A stretch of 12,337 nucleotides of DNA from an uncultured Clostridia bacterium (GTDB lineage: Bacteria > Bacillota > Clostridia > Peptostreptococcales > Anaerovoracaceae), in NCBI GenBank assembly GCA_937889655.1, contig CALBZG010000164.1:1-12337 (forward strand). The letters run 5' to 3'. The notes beneath the pieces were generated by a model that saw only the letters and a program-made list of their open reading frames with translations, searched no databases and was not told where the DNA came from. The first letter of the stretch is position 1. The number at the start of each line of letters is the position of its first letter. A program made the translations under genes and the position numbers. Below, in pieces: positions 1 to 5,481 of this stretch.

Positions 1-43
1 CCCCAATTAATATTGCCGCTGCATTCACTATTACTGCTATCAT
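1..43 (-). CDS. Start of a DUF554-like membrane protein (partial, runs off left edge)
   Basis: Reading leftward from an ATG at 43 gives the open frame MIAVIVNAAAILIG before the window ends. This hydrophobic start, with an IVNAAAILIG-type stretch, resembles the N-terminus of DUF554 (YdfK/YqgA-type) integral membrane proteins, which often begin with a similar VNAxAIIxG helix. Their function is not established. A purine-rich AGAGAGGA lies rather far upstream (about 14 nt) and GGCGAG lies very close, so the ribosome binding site is unconvincing. A weak promoter (TTGCAT at 104-109 and CATAAT at 80-85, spacer 18) could serve it. Only 14 residues are visible, so the family call rests on one short match. 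Confidence 0.4.
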   Translation of the reverse strand, partial: MIAVIVNAAAILIG

Positions 44-224
44 ATTCTCGCCAAAAATCCTCTCTATATAGTTGCATTCATTATGATTTGGACCGCATCG
101 GACATGCAAACCCTTTACAAAATAATACCATAAAATGCTTGGATTGGCGACTTAAACAATCACTTCAAAAGCTTGCACTTTTATATAGTGATGCATTAAG
201 CAATATATTACATACATATCATCC

Positions 225-254
225 TTGCAAGTAGGCACTTAATTGTGCTATAGT
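225..254 (+). promoter_or_regulatory. Promoter of the HxlR-family gene
   Basis: A -35-like TTGCAA (225-230) and an extended -10 TGcTATAGT (hexamer 249-254) are separated by 18 nt. Transcription should start near 261, inside the dyad at 253-268. A second small dyad, GCAC (235-238) with GTGC (245-248), lies in the spacer. Confidence 0.55.
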
Positions 255-268
255 ATCCTAAATGATAC
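253..268. promoter_or_regulatory. Probable operator dyad over the HxlR promoter
   Basis: GTATC (253-257) and GATAC (264-268) form a perfect 5-bp inverted repeat around a 6-nt spacer. It overlaps the last bases of the -10 and the predicted transcription start. HxlR-family dimers commonly bind short dyads of this kind near their own promoters, so repression by the adjacent gene product is the natural reading. The match is structural only; no binding data are implied. Confidence 0.5.
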
Positions 269-287
269 CATGGAATGAGGTGATACT

Positions 288-674
288 TTGCTTACCAAAG
301 AAGAACGTCATCAAGCCTGCTATATGAGTGAAAAATGCTTGAGGTTAGATATTTGTCCCATGGCGCTGGTTCAAAAGTTGTTATCCGGGAAACGAAAAAT
401 TATGATACTCTGGTATCTTAGCGACAAGGTTCTGAGGTTCAACGATATCAAAAGAAGATTACCGGACGTCACTCAAAAAATGCTCACTCAGCAGCTTAGA
501 AGTCTGGAGGAAGATCATTTGATCTATAGAAATGTATATCCGGTCGTACCGCCAAGAGTTGAGTACGGTCTTACCGATTTGGGCCAAAGAATTATTCCTC
601 TGTTGGAAATGATGCATGAATTTGGAGCGGAATATATCGAGTTTACGATGGGTGATGAAGAAAACACAGCATAA
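288..674 (+). CDS. HxlR-family winged-helix transcriptional regulator
   Basis: A 128-residue protein of the usual length for single-domain HxlR regulators (the MarR-like group that includes HypR and YodB). The domain spans about residues 22-115: a Cys-Pro start (C24-P25), the recognition-helix segment around TQKMLTQQLRSLEEDHLI, the wing with YPVVPPRVEYGLT, and the closing helix GQRIIPLLEMM. C24 sits where redox-sensing family members carry their reactive cysteine; C11 and C17 are additional. The start is TTG at 288, chosen because GAGGTGAT (277-284) sits just upstream; the next in-frame ATG (324) has no ribosome binding site and would leave a shorter N-terminal arm. A promoter and dyad lie immediately upstream, suggesting autoregulation. 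The gene stands alone, so its targets are unclear; the leftward DUF554-like gene is one candidate. Sensing of electrophiles or oxidants is inferred from the family. Confidence 0.93.
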   Translation: MLTKEERHQACYMSEKCLRLDICPMALVQKLLSGKRKIMILWYLSDKVLRFNDIKRRLPDVTQKMLTQQLRSLEEDHLIYRNVYPVVPPRVEYGLTDLGQRIIPLLEMMHEFGAEYIEFTMGDEENTA

Positions 675-708
675 TCCATATTTAAACCTAATTTCCGAAA
701 AATATAAG

Positions 709-737
709 TTGACATGTGAAGATCCCCGTGTTATGTT
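709..737 (+). promoter_or_regulatory. Promoter of the cold-shock gene
   Basis: A perfect TTGACA (709-714), a 17-nt spacer and TATGTT (732-737) with an upstream TG (729-730) make a strong extended -10 promoter. Transcription would start near 744, giving a 5' leader of about 120 nt, the kind of long leader seen on many csp messages. Confidence 0.7.
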
Positions 738-761
738 TATTTGGTATTCAGGAAGATTGCT

Positions 762-782
762 ATGAACTCACAATTGTTGTAG
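762..782 (+). CDS. Possible leader peptide MNSQLL in the csp leader
   Basis: ATG at 762 begins a six-codon frame ending in TAG at 780-782, preceded by AGGAAG (750-755) at suitable spacing. It overlaps the whole 5' arm (765-772) of the hairpin at 765-828, so a ribosome here would interfere with that hairpin. Such a short frame could arise by chance; position and ribosome binding site are the only support. Confidence 0.25.
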   Translation: MNSQLL

Positions 783-828
783 GTCATCGTTGTTTGATGA
801 TTCTCATAAATGTGAGTTTTTGTTTTTT
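765..828 (+). terminator. Terminator-like hairpin inside the csp leader (candidate attenuator)
   Basis: AACTCACA (765-772) pairs perfectly with TGTGAGTT (811-818). An inner TCATC/GATGA stem (784-788 with 796-800) and several further pairs lie in the loop. The 3' arm runs straight into a U-rich tract (817-828, interrupted by one G). It lies downstream of the csp promoter and upstream of its start codon, so it could terminate early transcription of csp, or end a small leader RNA of about 84 nt. The main stem is AU-rich with only three G-C pairs, so termination may be partial. Confidence 0.5.
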
Positions 829-833
829 ATGCA

Positions 834-863
834 TGGGTACAAATAAAATTTAGGAGGTACCCA
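834..863 (+). promoter_or_regulatory. Hairpin enclosing the csp ribosome binding site
   Basis: TGGGTAC (834-840) is perfectly complementary to GTACCCA (857-863). The 16-nt AU-rich loop holds most of the AGGAGG ribosome binding site (852-857), whose last G is inside the stem. The ATG follows at 866. The structure could present or restrict the site according to temperature or bound protein. Confidence 0.5.
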
Positions 864-865
864 AA

Positions 866-1078
866 ATGAATAATGGTACAGTAAAATGGTTCAACTCTGA
901 TAAAGGCTTTGGTTTTATAACCAATGACAGCAATGGTGAGGATGTATTCGTACATTTCTCCGCCATCGTATCCAGCGGTTTCAAAACTCTGGCAGATGGT
1001 CAGAAGGTGACTTTTGACATCGAAGCAGATCCGAAAAACAGCCGCAAGCTCAGGGCGGTCAACGTAAATCTGGCATAA
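866..1078 (+). CDS. csp: Cold-shock protein (CspA family)
   Basis: A 70-residue single cold-shock domain, a five-stranded OB-fold that binds single-stranded RNA and DNA. Both nucleic-acid-binding motifs are intact: RNP1-type KGFGFI (residues 13-18) and RNP2-type VFVHF (27-31), with the usual aromatic W8 and F9. Family members act as cytoplasmic RNA chaperones that melt structure in messages, and some act as transcription antiterminators. The start is ATG at 866, with AGGAGG (852-857) 8 nt upstream. The gene is monocistronic: its own promoter lies at 709-737 and a clear terminator follows 10 nt after the stop. The structured leader makes feedback by the protein on its own message plausible, but that is inference. 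Whether it is cold-induced or constitutive cannot be told from the sequence. Confidence 0.97.
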   Translation: MNNGTVKWFNSDKGFGFITNDSNGEDVFVHFSAIVSSGFKTLADGQKVTFDIEADPKNSRKLRAVNVNLA

Positions 1079-1087
1079 ATTGAACAT

Positions 1088-1123
1088 AAAAAGAGCAGTA
1101 CACTAAGTGAACTGCTCTTTTTT
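1088..1123 (+). terminator. Rho-independent terminator of csp
   Basis: AGAGCAGT (1092-1099) pairs perfectly with ACTGCTCT (1111-1118), with an inner CAC/GTG extension (1101-1103 with 1107-1109) and a tail of six T (1118-1123). The preceding A run makes it potentially bidirectional, so it could also stop leftward transcription from the 1245-1547 gene. Confidence 0.9.
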
Positions 1124-1244
1124 ATTTCATTTAATGCTCGCAAATAATTTTTTCTAATAATCTTTCACAAAATATCTTTTGCCCTATCGGTGTGCGTAAT
1201 TCAGTGTATGAAATAAAGTTTCAATGAAAGCACATCCAACTCTG

Positions 1245-1547
1245 TTATTCCTTTTTAATATCTTCCTGGGCTTTTTCTGCTGTGTTTGTAACGTCTTCCA
1301 CTACGTCTTCCGCTTGGCCTTTCAATGTATCAGCTTTGTCCTTCAATGTGGCTGCTTTTTCCTTAGCGTCGGCAACTACGTCATCCGCCTTATCTTTGAG
1401 TGTTTCGATCTTCTCTTTTGCCTCTGATGAAAGTTCTTCTGTCTTCTCAAGAAGTTCCTCTTTCTTTTCTTTCAGTTCTTCCGTCAGATCCTCTGCTTTT
1501 TCTTTGATATCATCGATTGCCTGACTGATTTTGTCCATGATCCCCAT
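1245..1547 (-). CDS. Small charged helical protein, LEA/apolipoprotein-like
   Basis: A 100-residue protein made almost entirely of Lys, Glu, Asp and Ala with no Cys, Trp or Tyr, predicted to be one long amphipathic helix or coiled coil. An 18-residue unit occurs twice in tandem (43-60 and 61-78), each starting AKEK and containing TLKDKAD; 18 residues are exactly five helical turns. This is typical of LEA-like, YtxH-like or apolipoprotein-like stress proteins that coat membranes or shield proteins on drying, but no specific family can be assigned. There is no signal peptide or membrane segment. The start is ATG at 1547, with AGGAGGG (1554-1560) 6 nt upstream, preferred over the in-frame ATG at 1538. 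A possible promoter (TTGCCA at 1671-1676, TTAATA-complement at 1648-1653, spacer 17) lies upstream. The opposite strand also has open frames, but these lack ribosome binding sites and just mirror the repetitive codons. Confidence 0.85.
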   Translation of the reverse strand: MGIMDKISQAIDDIKEKAEDLTEELKEKKEELLEKTEELSSEAKEKIETLKDKADDVVADAKEKAATLKDKADTLKGQAEDVVEDVTNTAEKAQEDIKKE

Positions 1548-1692
1548 ATAAAACCCTCCTTTTCCATATTAACAATTACAATATTCTAAATAAGCCATTA
1601 TGAGCTATTTATACCCCAACTACTGTTTCCATTATCGTGCGTCACACTTAATAATGTGTCGTTTTATGTTTGGCAAGGAATTTCATCAGTAA

Positions 1693-2160
1693 TCATTCTG
1701 ACTCCGGATCAGGATTCCAATTTGCTGTCTTATGGCTGCCGTCACAGAAGGGTCGATTCATTGAGTGTCCACAGCGGCATAAGGCCATTCTATTTGACTT
1801 TTTTATGATCTCGCCACTGATATTTATCATTTCTGCGTTGCCCTCAACCACAAGGGGCCCGTTAGCGGTCATTTTAATTTTAATAAATCCGCAGTCATTC
1901 TTACCATAATCGATATTTCCTCTGCCTTGAGCCAACGCGGGATCCACTGAGGATCCTTCCGGTAAAGAGTACCTTAAAGCTCCTGAAGGACAACTATCGA
2001 TCAGTTCAATAATCTTCTCCGGCGTGCTGCCGTTCACATTCAGCCACGGCCGCTTCCCGGCATCAAATACTTCGGGCAAATGTCCGATACATTTTTTTGA
2101 ATGAGCGCACAACTCAGGAGACCAGTACACAATGATCTGGTCATTTTTATATTCTTTCAA
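1693..2160 (-). CDS. Two-domain iron-sulfur protein: Fer4_19-like plus CDGSH
   Basis: A 155-residue cytoplasmic protein with two metal-binding parts. Residues about 8-65 resemble the YjdI/Fer4_19 divergent ferredoxin domain, with C18, C24 and C57 followed by PSGAL, as in ferredoxin C-terminal cluster loops. C90 lies in the linker. Residues about 95-148 are a CDGSH (mitoNEET-like) domain with the full ligand set C128-x-C130, C139-D-G-S-H143, which binds a redox-active 2Fe-2S cluster through three Cys and one His. Proteins joining these domains are known but lack a settled function; electron transfer, cluster delivery or redox sensing are the usual suggestions. The start is TTG at 2160, justified by GGGAGG 5 nt upstream and no alternative in-frame ATG near the N-terminus. 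It lies 104 nt downstream of the ZIP gene on the same strand and may be read from its own weak promoter or by readthrough. Confidence 0.9.
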   Translation of the reverse strand: MKEYKNDQIIVYWSPELCAHSKKCIGHLPEVFDAGKRPWLNVNGSTPEKIIELIDSCPSGALRYSLPEGSSVDPALAQGRGNIDYGKNDCGFIKIKMTANGPLVVEGNAEMINISGEIIKKSNRMALCRCGHSMNRPFCDGSHKTANWNPDPESE

Positions 2161-2165
2161 AAAAA

Positions 2166-2171
2166 CCTCCC
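2166..2171 (-). promoter_or_regulatory. Ribosome binding site deciding the TTG start of the Fe-S protein
   Basis: GGGAGG on the minus strand lies 5 nt before the TTG at 2160. The ATG overlapping codons 5-7 is out of frame, so TTG is the only reasonable start. Confidence 0.7.
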
Positions 2172-2202
2172 AAATATTTTTTACATTTAATTGATTAAAG
2201 GT

Positions 2203-2211
2203 ATTTTACCA
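2203..2211 (-). promoter_or_regulatory. Possible extended -10 promoter of the Fe-S protein
   Basis: TGgTAAAAT on the minus strand matches an extended -10 element (hexamer 2203-2208). No good -35 lies at the right distance, so this is tentative. Confidence 0.3.
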
Positions 2212-2264
2212 TACTTTCATTTCTAAAGGCTTGATTTCTAATTCTCATCGTTCATTATTCAGTA

Positions 2265-3026
2265 TTATATTTTATCGAACATGAATGCGCAAAGAAAACC
2301 GAGCACTGTTATAAATCCGGCAAAATCATGTGTTTCCTCAAAAGCTTCAGGAATCATTGTATCAACGATCATAGCCAGGATCGCACCTGCTGCAACAGCC
2401 ATAATGACTGCTACTATTTCAAGGGACACATTCTGAAAAAACAGATACCCTATACAAGCAAATAGCGGCCCGGTCAAAGCAATCCCTCCCCATGTTCTTA
2501 AGACAAAAGCAGAACTTTTGCTATTATTTTTCATGCCTGCGGAACTGGATAGCCCTTCCGGTAAATTAGAAATGAAAATGGCTGCAACAGTGACGACGCT
2601 GACCTTTCCCCCTTCAACGATCCCAAGTCCGATCACGATAGACTCGGGAATACCGTCTATTAACGCCCCTATCGCGATGGCTACAGCATTGTGATAAATT
2701 TCGTCTGCGCTGATTTTCTTATTCAGATTCGATCTTTTCCGATGTTTAGCGCCATATTTAGAAACCCTATGATTCGCAATAGAATAGACGATCGCTCCTA
2801 AAATAAACCCGAAAGAAGTGGATAAAAGTCCGCCTTTGCTGTATGCCTCAGCTATTAGTTCAAAAGATATAGCGGAAATCAATGCGCCGCTTCCAAAAGC
2901 CATTATACCTGCAACCATCCTTTGCTTAAGATGAATATAATAACCCATCAGTGCTCCGATAAGCAAAGCAGCTCCTGTAAATCCGCCCCATATTGCAGCC
3001 TGGATCCATAAAGGCAAATGTGTCAT
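2265..3026 (-). CDS. ZIP-family metal permease with altered metal-site motifs
   Basis: A 253-residue integral membrane protein with about eight hydrophobic helices and a basic, His-containing cytoplasmic loop (about 86-105), matching the ZIP (ZupT/Zrt-Irt-like) family, which moves divalent metals such as zinc, iron or manganese into the cytoplasm. The TM4 signature reads D124-G-I-P-E128 where many ZIPs have H-N-x-P-E, and TM5 reads S153-N-L-P-E-G158. The two glutamates and prolines are kept, but the TM4 His and Asn ligands are replaced, so metal choice or coupling may differ from ZupT. A later PEAFEE motif (226-231) occurs near TM7. The ATG at 3024-3026 overlaps the TGA stop of the upstream ATPase (ATGA), a sign of translational coupling, and no separate promoter is seen. 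No obvious terminator follows. Substrate and direction are inferred from family only. Confidence 0.88.
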   Translation of the reverse strand: MTHLPLWIQAAIWGGFTGAALLIGALMGYYIHLKQRMVAGIMAFGSGALISAISFELIAEAYSKGGLLSTSFGFILGAIVYSIANHRVSKYGAKHRKRSNLNKKISADEIYHNAVAIAIGALIDGIPESIVIGLGIVEGGKVSVVTVAAIFISNLPEGLSSSAGMKNNSKSSAFVLRTWGGIALTGPLFACIGYLFFQNVSLEIVAVIMAVAAGAILAMIVDTMIPEAFEETHDFAGFITVLGFLCAFMFDKI

Positions 3027-5464
3027 ATGATACGCCTCCTATTGATGCTGCGCCTCTCCAAAAGTTTGTTCAATTGTCGTTTGACTATTTCGGAAACCAA
3101 TAAATATATAAGTGCCAGTGCAACAATAATTGCAAGATGCATCGCAGATGGAGATTGAAACTGAAAAAATTGCGCAGTTTGAGAAACCATCGGCAATACG
3201 ATCGTCAATGCAATTGCCGTAAAAGACAATATTATTATGATCAGAGCAGGTCTGCCGGCCTTATTGGCCGGCAGCATGGATCTTACAGAGAAAACAAGAA
3301 GCAACTCAGTAAGAACGCTGCCAATAAACCAATTGGTCTGAAGCACGGCAGGTGATATCCTGTAAAACAGTCCGAAATAAATAAAATCAAAAATCGTGCT
3401 GACAATGCCCATTGTCATGAATATTATATACAACGAATGAAAATCATAATGTTGAGGTTCGGCAATCTCTTTTTCCGTAACATGGTCGAAAGCTATGGCG
3501 ATCATAGGAAAGTCGGAGAGTAAATTCAGTAATAAAAGTTGTGTGGGCAGCATCGGTAAAAAATCGATAAATAGAGAACCTATAGCCACTGCATAAAAAT
3601 TGCCAAAATTGGATATCAGCGTCGCCCTGATATATTTCATGGTGTTTGCAAATGTTTCACGCCCGAGCCGAATACCTTCGACAACTACTCTCAAATCGTT
3701 CTCAAGTAAAACGATATCTGCAGTTTCCCGAGCAACATCTGCGGCAGACTGGACCACCATGGATACATTCGCAGCTTTTAGTGCCGGAGCATCGTTGATC
3801 CCCTCTCCAAGATATCCAACCGTGAATTCTTCTTTAAGCAATTGGATTATTTCAAGCTTCTGTTCAGGCGTAGTTCGGGCAAATACTCGGATCCTTCCTG
3901 CCTTTTCTTTCTGTTCATGGCTTGAAAGCTTTAAAAATTCTGCGGACTCTACGACTTCTTCAGGTTCGGAAACGAGGCCGGACTCTCTGCCAACAGCTTC
4001 AGCGACACTTGCCGAATCTCCTGTAATGATGGTTATCTCAACATTCATGCGCTTCGCATTATCAATCGTTTCCTGAGCGGTATTTTTCAGCTGATCAGCG
4101 AATGATACATAACCTCCAAACTTGGGGCCACATCCGTCATCATAGCTGACGCCGAGAACCCGGTGACCCATTTTTTCTTCTTCAACCAGCCACGGATCTT
4201 CACTCTGCTCCAGCACCAAACCCTGATCGATGAGGAATTTAGGGCTTCCCCGACGAATATGGATTTTAATACCTTCTTTATTTTGAACGATAGCTCCGTT
4301 GCTGCGCCGGGAAGGATCAAATGCTTCTTCCTCGATCAGTTCATAATTCGCCAGTTCCTTTCGCTGTTCAGCATTCAGCGCTTCATCGGCGGCCTTATCG
4401 AAAGGCTCAGGGATTCTCTCATCGAGATTGATTGCCGCAAGCCGCACTAATAATAAAGGAGAAAACCCGACATCATCAGGCGCTGATTCACCTGCGTAAG
4501 CCAGTCTGTTCTCTGTTATCGTTCCCGTTTTGTCTGTGCATAGCAAATTGATGGATCCAAGGTCCTGAACAGAAGACAGCCTTTTAACGATCACTTTTTC
4601 TTTTGCAAATTTAAGAGCGCCCCTTGAGAGTGAAAAGGTCAGCACCAAAGGAAGCGCCTCCGGTATAACAGAAACCGCTAGTGCGATGGCAAATATAAGA
4701 AGATGGGGAATATCGGATCGCTTTCCTTCTATGAAAATATTCGCAATAACCACTAAGACCAGTGTGAAGACTGTAGTTTTAAGAATAAATTTACTTATCC
4801 GATCAATGCCTTTCACCAGTTCGCTTTCTGATTTAACGGTTGACGCCGTCTTCGCGATCTGGGCAAGTTTAGTATTCCTTCCGGTAGCTGTTATTTCAGC
4901 CATACCGTTTCCGCTGATCACGACTATCCCCTGAAGAAGCATGCCGTTGCCATGTATTTCATTTGCGGTATTGGCGGTTTTTGAAAAGGCTTCTTTGACT
5001 ACCGGTATGCTCTCTCCGGTGAATGTAGTCTCATCCACCAGTAGGTTTCTTGCCTCCAGGAGAACCGCATCTGCAGGAACGATATCTCCGGATTCAAGTT
5101 TGATGATATCGCCGGGAACCAGATCCTCGGTGCATACTTCCTGATCGGTGCCATCGCGTACCGTCGTAATGGTGCTGAGCAGATAGGATTTCAGCTTCTC
5201 TGCAGCTGTATTGGACTTATATTCCTGAATAACATCAAGCGTGACGCCTAAAATAACAAAAAACAATATAAATGAAGCATCCAATGGTTCATTCAAAGCT
5301 AATGTTATAACCGCTGCCATAATCAATAGTATATTAAACACACCTCGGAATTGCCGGAAAACAAGCCTTAGTAAAGGATATCGCGGTTCGGGTATGGCAT
5401 TATGGCCATAATGATCTAGCCTCGCTCCGGCTTCCTCTGATGATAGCCCGATATAAGCCGCCAT
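3023..5464 (-). CDS. MgtA-like cation-transporting P-type ATPase
   Basis: An 813-residue polytopic ATPase that uses ATP to move cations across the membrane. Numbered from the chosen start: actuator TGES (149-152), TM4 PEALP (268-272), phosphorylation site D311 in CTDKTGT, nucleotide-domain RRGSP (about 404-408), TGDS (481-484) and the hinge GEGINDAPAL (from 553). The C-terminal third (NFGNFYAVA, LPMLPTQLLLLNLLSDF, IAFDHV, STIFDF) resembles MgtA/MgtB magnesium ATPases of class P3B, but TM4 has PEALP rather than PEMLP, and the hinge has Glu where most have Asp (GDGxND). The ion is therefore uncertain: Mg2+ is likeliest, Ca2+, Mn2+ or H+ possible. The frame is open 20 codons further up to 5524, but that would overlap the previous gene, and AGGAGG sits 6 nt before the ATG at 5464. 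It lies 17 nt after the DUF4153 gene and overlaps the ZIP gene by 4 nt. Confidence 0.93.
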   Translation of the reverse strand: MAAYIGLSSEEAGARLDHYGHNAIPEPRYPLLRLVFRQFRGVFNILLIMAAVITLALNEPLDASFILFFVILGVTLDVIQEYKSNTAAEKLKSYLLSTITTVRDGTDQEVCTEDLVPGDIIKLESGDIVPADAVLLEARNLLVDETTFTGESIPVVKEAFSKTANTANEIHGNGMLLQGIVVISGNGMAEITATGRNTKLAQIAKTASTVKSESELVKGIDRISKFILKTTVFTLVLVVIANIFIEGKRSDIPHLLIFAIALAVSVIPEALPLVLTFSLSRGALKFAKEKVIVKRLSSVQDLGSINLLCTDKTGTITENRLAYAGESAPDDVGFSPLLLVRLAAINLDERIPEPFDKAADEALNAEQRKELANYELIEEEAFDPSRRSNGAIVQNKEGIKIHIRRGSPKFLIDQGLVLEQSEDPWLVEEEKMGHRVLGVSYDDGCGPKFGGYVSFADQLKNTAQETIDNAKRMNVEITIITGDSASVAEAVGRESGLVSEPEEVVESAEFLKLSSHEQKEKAGRIRVFARTTPEQKLEIIQLLKEEFTVGYLGEGINDAPALKAANVSMVVQSAADVARETADIVLLENDLRVVVEGIRLGRETFANTMKYIRATLISNFGNFYAVAIGSLFIDFLPMLPTQLLLLNLLSDFPMIAIAFDHVTEKEIAEPQHYDFHSLYIIFMTMGIVSTIFDFIYFGLFYRISPAVLQTNWFIGSVLTELLLVFSVRSMLPANKAGRPALIIIILSFTAIALTIVLPMVSQTAQFFQFQSPSAMHLAIIVALALIYLLVSEIVKRQLNKLLERRSINRRRII

Positions 5465-5470
5465 TTCAAG

Positions 5471-5476
5471 CCTCCT
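5471..5476 (-). promoter_or_regulatory. Ribosome binding site fixing the ATPase start
   Basis: A perfect AGGAGG on the minus strand lies 6 nt before the ATG at 5464 and after the stop of the upstream gene (5482-5484). This supports an 813-residue protein rather than the 833-residue open frame. Confidence 0.85.
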
Positions 5477-5481
5477 TGGAA

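Noticed and set aside
13..234. 73-codon plus-strand frame upstream of the HxlR gene
   Set aside because: It has no ribosome binding site, has an unnatural composition and overlaps the probable DUF554 start on the other strand.
1224..1524. Plus-strand frames rich in Ser/Phe opposite the LEA-like gene
   Set aside because: They are antisense mirrors of the Lys/Glu-rich repeat codons and lack ribosome binding sites.
1641..1660. Imperfect dyad CACA/TGTG, considered as a CRP-like site
   Set aside because: The arms are only 4 bp with inner mismatches and do not match the TGTGA-N6-TCACA form.
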